Position numbers and translations under genes: made by a program. A stretch of DNA of 64,000 nt from Metaphire vulgaris (Eukaryota; Annelida; Clitellata; Crassiclitellata; Megascolecidae), in contig CM030862.1 of assembly GCA_018105865.1 (NCBI GenBank), positions 372,001 to 436,000 on the forward strand. The letters run 5' to 3'. Each line of letters opens with the position of its first letter. Position 1 is the stretch's first letter. Below the pieces are notes generated by a model. The model made no database searches. It was not told the DNA's origin and worked only from the letters and a program-made list of their open reading frames with translations. Below are positions 55,216 through 64,000 of the stretch, in pieces.

Positions 55216-56177
55216 CAGGGGCGTAGCGACTGGGGGGGGAGTATATCGGTAGGCCTATATATGCCCCAAAATCAGTCTACCTTAAAGTTTTTTATGTGAT
55301 TCATATGCTTTATAGTTAAGATTTATACCCCCTGGCTACCATGGAGGGCGCCACAAGCTAAATATTGGGTGGGCCAACATGGCCTGTTTGAAAGTGGACA
55401 ATGCAAGGACTAGTGCTACAGTAGGCTATAGCTATGCAAAAATTCAGAAGAGTGATGAAACGAATTAAAACCACATATTCTTGTGTCCCCATCTTTGCTG
55501 TGTCAAACCGTACTAGAATTGTCAATATATTCTGTCTCAATTTTTTCCTAGAGCTTTCGAAATGCCACGAAAAATAATGAGCCATTTGAAACGACACTAT
55601 ACAAAGTCTTTCAGAAATCTATTCTCTGTCAAATGTCTAAAAAATCAATCGAGAGATAAGATGGCGCTTAGGAGAGCTGGTTTTTTCTATTACAGGTTTT
55701 ATAGACCACAAAAATATTATAAAATTGATACCCTGTTTGAAATTGGACAATGCTAGTGCTACAGTAGGCTATAGATATGCAAAAATTCAGAAGAGTGATG
55801 AAACGAATTAAAACCATGGAGGGCGCCACAAGCCAAATATTGGGTGGGCGAACATGGCCAATATTTCAGAGTCAAGACAGCGCAGCGAGAAATTCTTGCC
55901 ATTACAATCAATCGATCATTGACAAAACACAGTTGCATGGTTATATAAATATAATAATTTTGAATGGTCTTACACATGTGTGACATCTCTCTTATATATG
56001 GCAACATTATGCCAATATATTGGGGATTTGGGGTTATTAGTTCCACAAAACATTGCAATTTGCCAATTGAAATTGGGCGGGCCAAACACATTGTGGCCCA
56101 TTGGGTCTAAATATTGGGTGGGCCATGGGCCACCTGGCCCACCCTGTTGCGCCAACCCCATGCTGGCTACGTCCCTG
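55216..56177. mobile_element. MITE CAGGGGCGTAGC, split by the 823-bp hAT element
   Basis: Ends are CAGGGGCGTAGC and GCTACGTCCCTG, with flanking octamers CTGGAGCT and TTGGAGCC (6 of 8). Removing the inner element leaves a MITE of about 130 bp. Confidence 0.7.
55340..56162 (+). mobile_element. 823-bp non-autonomous hAT element, CAYGGRGGGCGC family, copy 2 (nested)
   Basis: Nearly identical to 33203-34024, with ends CATGGAGGGCGCCAC and GTTGCGCCAACCCCATG. The perfect 8-bp duplication is CTGGCTAC (55332-55339, 56163-56170). It inserted into the older MITE at 55216-56177. Confidence 0.93.
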
Positions 56178-56384
56178 TTGGAGCCGTCACTGCACCATAG
56201 GCGGCGAAAGACAATAGAAAGCACGCCGGCCCGTTTACTATTATAAGCTTAGGCCTATAGCGGCAGCGGGGCGTTGGCGGGTCGAGGTTCCTAACGAACT
56301 TAGGCCTACTAGCGACCTTTCTCCCATCTTCACGGTCTTCGATGGTAGGGGGACGCGGAAATAACAAAAGGAAATACAAAACCC

Positions 56385-56540
56385 GTGAATATTAAGGTTA
56401 ATGGACATAAATTGGAACAAGTCCAGTCATTCAGATATGTCGGAGGAGTGATTGAAAGCGCGACAGTCAGCAAGAAGACATAAAATCAAGAATATCAAAA
56501 GAGCTCCATATACAATGGGATTTGGTAAGGATGAAAAACT
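56385..56540 (+). mobile_element. LINE remnant
   Basis: The reading VNGHKLEQVQSFRYVGGVI, followed after a frame break by EDIKSRISKELH, resembles the reverse transcriptase C-terminal 'LEQV.SF.YLG..I' region of LINEs. Confidence 0.55.
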
Positions 56541-57438
56541 ATGAAGAAAAACAACTCGGAGGGGGTGTCCCATAATTCCGGGGGGTGTCCGTATCAAGTG
56601 TTGAGTCTTAAAAGGTTAGTTTTTCGTAGTATATTCCTAGTCCGACACTCATCACTATGGAATAATTTGCGCAGAAGTTGTAGGTCTATTATCCGAAGTA
56701 CTTACAGTTTGTTCAGGGTCTTCGATATATTCAGCTTACGGCGTTTAACAACAATCGTGTTCATTGTGTGGATGGTGAAGCGCTGTTGTCCGATCGAATC
56801 GTTGAAAGCCGTGAGATAGTTTCCGCGATTTATGCGAACACAGTGAACAAAAGACCTATAACTGATCGAGGCCCAATAATTCCGACTGCCCTCTCTCGGT
56901 GAAACACTCTCTAGCGCCCTCTACTGCTTCCCTGGTGCCCCCCTCTCTCTCTGGCTCCCTCTGCTGCCCTTCGGCTTTTCGCCCACCGGCTCCCCACTTC
57001 GTTCGTCTAAGTGACTTCCTCCGCCTTTTAATCTACAGTAAGGCCAACTGATACAACGTTACTACTGCGTTTGACACCTTCGGGTTAGATGTGTAAGAAG
57101 GGTGCGATTTGTAACCTGGAGCAGTGTGGAGGGGGGGGGGTATGTCGAGCTTGGGGGATGTAGTTGTTGGGAAACGTAGCAGTGGGGGATGTAGTGGTGA
57201 GGATATGCAGCAGTAGGGGGATGCAGTTGGGCAGTGGGGGAGATTCCCCCTTCCCCTACAAATTGCGCCCTGTGTGTAAGCTTCTATGACATGCCTATCT
57301 GATTTTGCTATTATAAAGCCTTATTATTTTATTTGACAGTGCATTCGCCCTCCCACGACAGCAGCTCTCTTTTAAATTCGAAATGAAAATTTAATCAAAC
57401 AATTTAAAGAATTACAATTCTTCAATTCTTACTTCTTA

Positions 57439-57483
57439 AAAAGTACCCCGGCCCGGCCTATGGTGGGCCTCCGGGGTACTTTT
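57439..57483. repeat. Perfect 13-bp inverted repeat (hairpin)
   Basis: AAAAGTACCCCGG (57439-57451) and CCGGGGTACTTTT (57471-57483) pair around a 19-nt loop. A third partial copy, AGTACCCCGGCC, follows at 57488. No gene lies next to it. It may be the end of an unrecognised element. Confidence 0.8.
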
Positions 57484-57843
57484 AACAGTACCCCGGCCTG
57501 GGCCGACGGGGCCGATAGGAGTGCGTCGCCTATGCGTGACGGTGACTGCACGCGACGTCATGCCTTGTCATGGGCGTCGATGCCGCAACTTCACTCCTTA
57601 CCCCTCCCTCCTCCTTCTCCCACCACCGTCACGTGATCTGGCATTTGCGTTTGGTAATAATTGGTGGACGATGGAATGCGTCGACAGAGAGGCCACCTGG
57701 CGACTGCAGCCGCATGCTTCAGTTTCTAATATCTTTTATTGTTGATCATTCATTTACCAGTGGCGTCACCAGAGCTTGTCTTGCTGTTGCACTTTTCACT
57801 TTACGAAAGAGCTCACTGAACGTCTTTGAATCTTAGTGCAAAG

Positions 57844-58026
57844 CAGGGCGTAGCCAGGAATTTGATTTGGAGGGGGGTATAATGTGATTTCAGGGGGTTT
57901 TAATCTTAAAAGCTTTGAAAATCTTAAAAAACACATTAAAAAGTGTAAGGTAGTCTGATTTTTTGAAAGGGGGATATATATATATATACCGCTATACATC
58001 CCGTCGCTACGCCCCTGGACCCCCTG
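57844..58026. mobile_element. hAT-type MITE, CAGGGCGTAGCC family
   Basis: A 183-bp element begins CAGGGCGTAGCCAGG and ends GCTACGCCCCTGGACCCCCTG. The 8-bp duplication GTGCAAAG is perfect (57836-57843, 58027-58034). The inverted repeat is recessed at the right end. Confidence 0.8.
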
Positions 58027-58044
58027 GTGCAAAGAACTCACGTT

Positions 58045-58147
58045 TTCGATAAACTAGGTTATCGAATGCAGATGGTTACATCAGTGGTTTTCACACAGGC
58101 TTACTTAGCCTCCTAAACCACTTAAAATCACATTATTATTATTATTC
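58045..58147 (+). mobile_element. CR1-like LINE 3' end, same family as 36590-38365
   Basis: From GATAAACTAGGTTATCGAATG through the 3' UTR and (TTA)n tail it is nearly identical to 38251-38350. The copy is only about 100 bp long, which is extreme 5' truncation. Confidence 0.9.
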
Positions 58148-58459
58148 ACAGATTTACTACTTTCTCTAAACTTAATAAATTAAAATGCACTTTAATTATT
58201 AGCAGAACTTAACATGAGATAGGTCTAATCCAATTAGATTTCAGCATAAAACCTCAACATTTATTTTAGAACATTTAGTTGCGTCCACTGGCGTAGCCAG
58301 GACCCCAGAATAGGAGGCGCGCCATAATTTCCACAGGCCGACTGTCTTGGTTATATCTTGAATTTGTGGGGAGCACTGTAAGATTCACAACAGGGTCTGG
58401 AAAATTTAGGGAATATTAGATTCATATGTTGAGATTTGGAGCATATTCTCAGAATAAAC

Positions 58460-59480
58460 AATACCATATTGGCAGTCACATTACCCCTCTCCTCTGACAA
58501 AATATTTTAATTGGTTTTGCCGCAAACAATCTAGGGACGAATAGGGGTCCTCTCTTCCCCCCCCATGGCTACGCTAATTATATAATTCCCCTTTGGATAA
58601 GCCCTCATTACCAGGATGCCTGATCACTATAAGTCTTTATATGATTATATTCAGTGTTTTATCCAGACTCCAAGCCTTGGAGGGGAGGGGAATTGACTTG
58701 AGCTGGATGGGAAGAGGCACAGTACAATGCACAAAAAATTCAGTGCTGGGATTTTGGGGGTATTTGAGGGTTTTGGGGGGAGGGAATCTCCCCTAACAGG
58801 CCTGGATAAAACACTGAGGGCTGTCCTTAATTATGTCAACAAAATGGGGGAGGGGTTTGAAATGTTTGACAGTTGCTGACAGGGGAGGGGTCAAGAGAAG
58901 TTGATGTCAGCAATTTCATTTTTTACAAATAATAAAAAATTGGAAATTTCATGGAATATTATTTATTACAATGGAAAAAGCCTGACAAGCAAAAACACAG
59001 GTCAGCACCACCACATTCTGACACTTGATGAGAAAAAAAGGGTTTCATCATAGCAAATAATAATAACCTTCTACACTTTTTAGGGGGACCCGTCACTGAT
59101 CTTACAGGGGTCAAACGTTTTTGACATAATTATAGGGGGTCACCGAAAGTTTGACAGTTGCTGACAGAGGGGCAAGGGTCAAAAATTGCCCAAAAATTGC
59201 TGATGTAATTAATGGACAGCCCCTGACTATACTGACAAATCTAATGTGAAAACACTCATAATTCACAAATAACACATAATTCAGAGCACACTTTAACTAA
59301 TTGAGAGCTCATTGACTGTACCATCATAAAGCACCTGAAGGCTTCACGTGTGTCATTCATCAAAATTTCAAAAATACATTAAAACAACAAACAATGGAGA
59401 ATCCAAAAATCATGCAAATACTGACACTGAAGTACGAAGAGCTAAGAATGCCGGAGCAGCAAAACCCACAGTCTCCTGTA
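58460..59480 (+). repeat. Interspersed repeat, longer relative of 46230-46600
   Basis: Both ends align with 46230-46340 and 46390-46600. The middle (about 58580-59225) has no counterpart there. No coding frame is supported. Confidence 0.65.
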
Positions 59481-59615
59481 ATTTAGAAAACTTCTAACAA
59501 CAATAAATGTCATGTTAGACTGAGGTCAACTCATGTTCCAGACGATAACAATAGGTTTTGTAAATAGTTGCATAGTGACAACAACATGGCAAAAGCTAAA
59601 GTCATAACTGAATAG

Positions 59616-59616
<1 letters not shown>

Positions 59617-59671
<55 letters not shown>
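59617..59671. repeat. (AC)n microsatellite
   Basis: About 55 bp of pure AC. Confidence 0.95.
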
Positions 59672-59672
<1 letters not shown>

Positions 59673-59889
59673 AGCTGTTAGATTAGACAGCTGTAGTTGA
59701 CATTTCCCACACATAAGTGCAATTTCACATCTCACAAATTTTCAAAATCTAACAGAAAATTCTGAGATTATCACAAGTTCAGCAATTTTATGAAAGTGCC
59801 ACTCTAAATCACCAATAATAATTTCTCTAATACATTTTGCAGATGACCGGTTTAGACGTGACCAGAGAGTCCAGCCATGCACTGCCTAC

Positions 59890-60010
59890 CTTAGTCCACT
59901 CCAAATTAGATTACTGTAACTCCCTCTAATATAACCTTCTCAAAGCTTCCATCAATAAATTACAATCAATTCAAAATGCACCGGCTCACAAATAGTAAAA
60001 GCCACCACCA
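59890..60010 (+). mobile_element. LINE reverse-transcriptase remnant
   Basis: The reading LVHSKLDYCNSL, a stop, then NKLQSIQNAPAH matches the common LINE motif 'SRLDYCNSLLYGLP...LQ.VQNAAAR'. It is decayed. Confidence 0.65.
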
Positions 60011-60627
60011 ACAACAACACTGCACAGCCATATTTGCAGCAACTGCATCTGTGGATAAACTTAAGCAAACATGACTTAGAAAAAGTTGAACTATGAAAAA
60101 CTATTCTTCTACGTCATCAACTGCTGATTGTGCTTTCAAATGAAGGTCAGCAAAACAATACAATTGTCCTATTAAACAAATGCAAACAATGGGTAAAATG
60201 AAGTCAGAAATAGCAAAAACATTACATTCAACTGACTGAAGCAAACTAACACAAGTAAAAAAACTGCTAAAATCAACTGAAATGTTCTATCAATACAATG
60301 AAATACAACAGCTGAAGACAAATGCATCCACAAAACAAAATACATTTTAAAACCCACAAGTATGCAGCAAATGCAACATTTAACACGCCTTATTAGTTTC
60401 CATGTAAATAGTTTAAAACCTAGGAACATTATCCATTCGATCAAACGACATTCAAAATATGAAAACATAAAAACCTTTTGGATCATCACAGCTTGAAAAA
60501 TATTCCAAATCCTACTCCAGGGAACTAAGAATCTGAGGATTAACAACTGAGCAGTCCTCATCTCTAAGGCCATACAAACATAAGAGAGAAAGTTGATAGA
60601 TCTAGCAATGCAGTGAGTCTCAAGATT

Positions 60628-61757
60628 TTAATTTCTGGTCACAATTTTGTTCAGATCAAGAAGATCACAAATGATGTCTTTTTGATCGACTTTCTCCAGA
60701 GATTCTTCGACAGACGCACTTTCTCGAAGGAAAAGGAACGCAGTCATTCCGATGCTTTTTGGAGTCAGGTAATCATGCGAGACGTTGTCGCCGACGTGAG
60801 CCGACACCGACGGAGTCATCCCACTCACGGAGAGAGCGCGACGAAATATTGCAGGATCCGGCTTCTCTGTTCCCGAGTTGGCGGCAGTTACGACAAAATC
60901 AAAATACCGGTCCAAGTGGTTCACGCAAAGAGTTTTCTCCAGGCTCTCGTCAAAGTTGGATACAATTCCGAGCTTTATTCCGGCATTTTTCAATGCTGCC
61001 AATGCTTCGTGCGAATGAGGAATTGCCTCCCAGTCCGTCCCATTTTCAAATCGCTTCCAGAGAACGTCAAAGACGCCCTGGAGTGCGCAGGGGTTTCCCT
61101 TGTAACCGGCGTTCACAAAAACTTGGCAGACGAAACCTTTCCACCAATCTTTGGTCGTCATTCCGTGGTCCTTTCCGTAATTTGGATGATCCTGCTTTTT
61201 CTTGCGCCAAGTGTTGCTGTTGAGATTACATACGAGTACAGATTACAATTGCAATTACCAAATCACTGATTAACACAGATCAAACATAAACATTAAATAA
61301 CCGACTGCAAAGCTATTTAGGTGAAGACATTAGAATTTTCTTAAACGAAATTGTGTCAAGCAATTCAGTCATATTAAAATTACTTGTTTCTCAGTGACAA
61401 ACTGACATGTCACTTGTATTGTCATCAACAAAATGCATTTTACAAGGCATATGTTTCTTAATAGGCTCTAAAATCATTTCTAACAGCAAACAGTTCTATC
61501 AACTCATTTTCATTACACAAAATAAGATGACTACTTTAAAATCTAACCTTAACTTGAAATTTGCAAAGTCTTTTCAATTTTGCTATTAAACGCACTTAGA
61601 ACAAACACATTACTAACTCATAGACTTTGTCCAGATCTGAAGCATTGATAATTATGTCAAAGTTCTTGGCAGCAGCTGAATATTGGTGTCCTGGTGAATC
61701 CTTTATCTTCAAAATTGTGTTTGCCACATCAAATGTCAGCAACTTCAGTCTATTCAT
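60628..61757 (-). CDS. HDHD3: Haloacid dehalogenase-like hydrolase domain-containing protein 3 homologue, 2 exons, 242 aa
   Basis: HAD-superfamily protein of the HDHD3 type (human 251 aa; substrate unknown). Exons on the minus strand: 61757-61618 and 61216-60628. The donor GA|GTTAGT and acceptor CAACAG|C join as VYDNTWRKKKQDHPNYG, the expected family sequence. HAD motif I is TFDVANT (Asp10 as nucleophile, with no Asp at +2), motif II GIVSNFD (Ser133), motif III EKPDP (Lys165) and motif IV HVGDNVSHD (Asp190). The internal Met at residue 66 also opens a long frame but would remove motif I. The first coding exon is immediately preceded by an acceptor-like TTTCATCAG, so an upstream 5' UTR exon is likely, perhaps within 62590-62750. 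The protein is complete and intact. Confidence 0.93.
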
Positions 61758-63850
61758 CTGATGAAACAAATTAATAAATCAAGTCTTTAGCAATAAAAGT
61801 AGCACAATAAAAAGATATTTTAAAATGTAATGCTTAGCAACACTAAATCTATTCAATTCAGGGGATTACCCTAAGCAGTGATTAGCTTATGTTTGTTATT
61901 CACAAGTGACTAACTCAATGCCTAATTCAAAGTTCAATACTCAGAGAGAAATTCCGAGTTAAAGCAGAGATCTAGAAAATGTCCATCTCCACCATGAGCA
62001 AGATTTCTCAAGCCTTATTGCACTAAGCAGTGCAACCAGACATATTCCACTGATCTGATTAAAACTCTGATGAAAGTCCAAAGAGGATCTATAAAATTAT
62101 TGTTCCCTGGTAAGATTGGAAAACATTTACAATACCTTACCATTGTAAATCTGTTACTTTTAAACCAAAAAGTAATAACTGAAATGCTTGTAAACACCAA
62201 AACCATTATTTTAATGTTTTACGACAATAGCTCAGCTGAGAGAATGCCTCAGGTTCTTAACTGCAAATAGGTTTTAAAATGGGTTAAGAATTAAGATGCA
62301 ATACACATAGTCGTAAACTTCTATAAGGCTGCTAGGCAGCCTAGGCTTGAACCCACCTCACTTTTTAAGAGGTTAGGCTATGGAAGAGGAAAGACATAGA
62401 GGTTGACCCAACTTTTTCGTCCACGTTTATAGCCTCTGACCCTCAGCAATGAGGATGCACGATCATACCATGCCATGCCAATGGTTATACACGTGCCAAC
62501 GTATTATAAGATCCTAAAGCCAAATTTTGTGATCTGATGCTGCTGCCAATGCATCATCTGAATCATTACAATCACACTAGTCGCATACCTTTTTCGTCTT
62601 CTCTTTGAATTCAAACGTTAACAGAAGATTTGACGGTGATGTCTTTTGAGCAAAGTCCCCGTTTCATTTTCGCCGCTCTTCGTTTTCGTTTCAAGCGTCT
62701 AGCGCATCATAGTCGCTTCGAAACCCCGGACCCGTTTGTTTAATACGTCTACTTAATATCTTTCACATCCGTTACAAAGACGATGAGCGTATGCTAAACT
62801 ATAATTATACAATTCCGCAGATTTAGGACCCTGGTCGACTCTCAGACGTCGGTTTATTTAAAGACGCCATTTCGACGTGAAATCCACGTGTACGCGAAGA
62901 CTCCTACCAGATAGTACTAGACTCGCAACCCTCTCTCTTTCCAACAGACAATGCAGCAACTGTGAACTGATGTGAATTGAACACAGAGATCCCGTTGAAT
63001 CTCCAGAATGATCAGAGCACATTGCATTTCTTAGCCGAGAGGGGTACGGGAGGGGAGCAATGCCCAGGGCCCAGCGATCTGTAGGGGGTCCGTAAAATGC
63101 TAGCTCATGCAATACTACTTATTATTATGAACACACTGAAGGCGTATGGGGTGGCCCGTCAAACAAGGCGTTGCTTGTATTTTAACGTCCTGGAGAGGCT
63201 GACAGGAGAAAATGTCACCACGACACCACCTTATCTGTATAGTTTATAAAACTTTCTAAACAATAATATTTCAAACTTTTTAGGGTCCCGTGACTGCTCT
63301 GCTCAGGGGCCCGGAATTTCTCTCGCCGGGCCTGCTTTCCGGCAGAACATTGCTGCCTTTTGAGATAAGCACCTAGAAATGTGTGGAGCGTACTGGAGCG
63401 GTATGGATATACCGTAATGATATTATTCAGAAGCAGTAATCTGAAGAACAGCGCGTTCTATCCATTCCTAATGTAAAGAAAACTCATACAATGTAGCCTA
63501 CTTCGCAGGCGAAATTCTATTGGTTTAGCTGTTCACGTGTTCACGAATATCTGTCCAATCGGACAAAAGGGCAGACATCTGTTAGATCAGTGGTCCCCAA
63601 ACCACGGTCCGCGGGTAGATTGTGGCCCGCCAGCTCTCATAAAGTGGCCCGCAAGCCGTCAATATATGATACAATTACTGAAGGGCTTCACAGTTTTAGA
63701 ATTTGGTTTCTGAAAGTAAAAAACGATAATATACATCTTGGGGCCGGGAGGATAGGGCAGCGTGAGTTTCGTGCTGGGTTGGTAGGCGCCTAGGCTGACG
63801 GAACAAGGTTCAAACCCCGTAAGTGCCTCTACTGGCTTTCACACAGGATG
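61758..63850. other. Region upstream of HDHD3 with no coding gene found
   Basis: It probably includes the HDHD3 5' UTR exon and promoter. A hAT-like terminus (CAGTGGTCCCCAAACCACGG) starts near 63590. A stretch at 63745-63850 has a tRNA B-box-like GGTTCAAACCCCG followed by TGGCTTTCACACAGG, which resembles the LINE tail at 38287. It could be a SINE. Confidence 0.45.
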
Positions 63851-63859
63851 CCTTCTAAG

Positions 63860-64000
63860 CAGTGACGGCTCTACCAGGGGGGCAGGAGGGCCCCGTGCCC
63901 CCCTATTGACTGCCAGGCCCCCCAGTTGCATGGGACCCTATACTTAATGCTACATACGTTAAACAACAAATGGTTGGCCCCCATGATTAGAAGTTGCCCC
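63860..64000 (-). mobile_element. hAT-type MITE, CAGTGGCGGCTC family, copy 7 (cut by window end)
   Basis: It starts CAGTGACGGCTCTACC and continues with the family interior in the same orientation as copy 6. The right end lies beyond the window. The left flank is CTTCTAAG, so the duplication cannot be checked. Confidence 0.9.

Noticed and set aside
60628..61161. Single-exon HDHD3 starting at the internal Met (177 aa)
   Set aside because: It would lack HAD motif I and the nucleophile. An upstream exon with the correct phase supplies both.

Overview
This is a nuclear genome segment from an animal, most likely a non-vertebrate (perhaps marine) metazoan. The evidence is GT-AG introns in every gene, orthologues of animal genes (DNAJA-type HSP40, TINAGL1-like pseudo-protease, HDHD3-like HAD protein), CR1-like non-LTR retrotransposons, many hAT-type MITEs and long microsatellites. 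I cannot name the species. Exons were assembled by hand from splice sites, reading phase and family resemblance. All five gene models close in frame from ATG to stop.

Layout: (1) 2942-10501, minus strand: ten-exon DNAJA co-chaperone, 413 aa. It ends in a CaaX-like tail and lies between two diverged inverted repeat copies (about 325-880 and 9310-9680). (2) 12604-31884, minus strand: ten-exon TINAGL1-like gene, 479 aa, with a signal peptide, somatomedin-B domain, VWC-like module and a papain-like domain whose catalytic Cys is Ser. Its second intron holds a complete but non-coding LTR element with two identical 430-bp LTRs (19495-24283). (3) 31885-38900: repeats, including an 822-bp hAT element and a 5'-truncated CR1 LINE at 36590-38365. 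(4) 39019-45161 and 49259-54634, plus strand: two tandem six-exon paralogues (402 and 405 aa). They encode secreted metallo-beta-lactamase-fold proteins that resemble the C-terminal domain of bacterial ComEC/Rec2. (5) 54700-60600: repeats with no gene found. (6) 60628-61757, minus strand: two-exon HDHD3-like HAD protein, 242 aa. (7) 61758-64000: no gene found, ending in another hAT MITE cut by the window edge.

The most unusual content is the tandem pair of ComEC-like proteins. Both carry a signal peptide. Copy B keeps the HxHxDH metal motif, while copy A has Asp in place of the second His. Both share an old MITE in the last intron, so that insertion predates the duplication. Outside the genes, the main theme is non-autonomous hAT elements: at least a dozen have CAGTGGCG-like or CAYGG-like ends and visible 8-bp target duplications. 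A roughly 20-bp box is also shared between elements that otherwise differ. The genes do not form an operon or an obvious shared pathway, apart from the two tandem paralogues.
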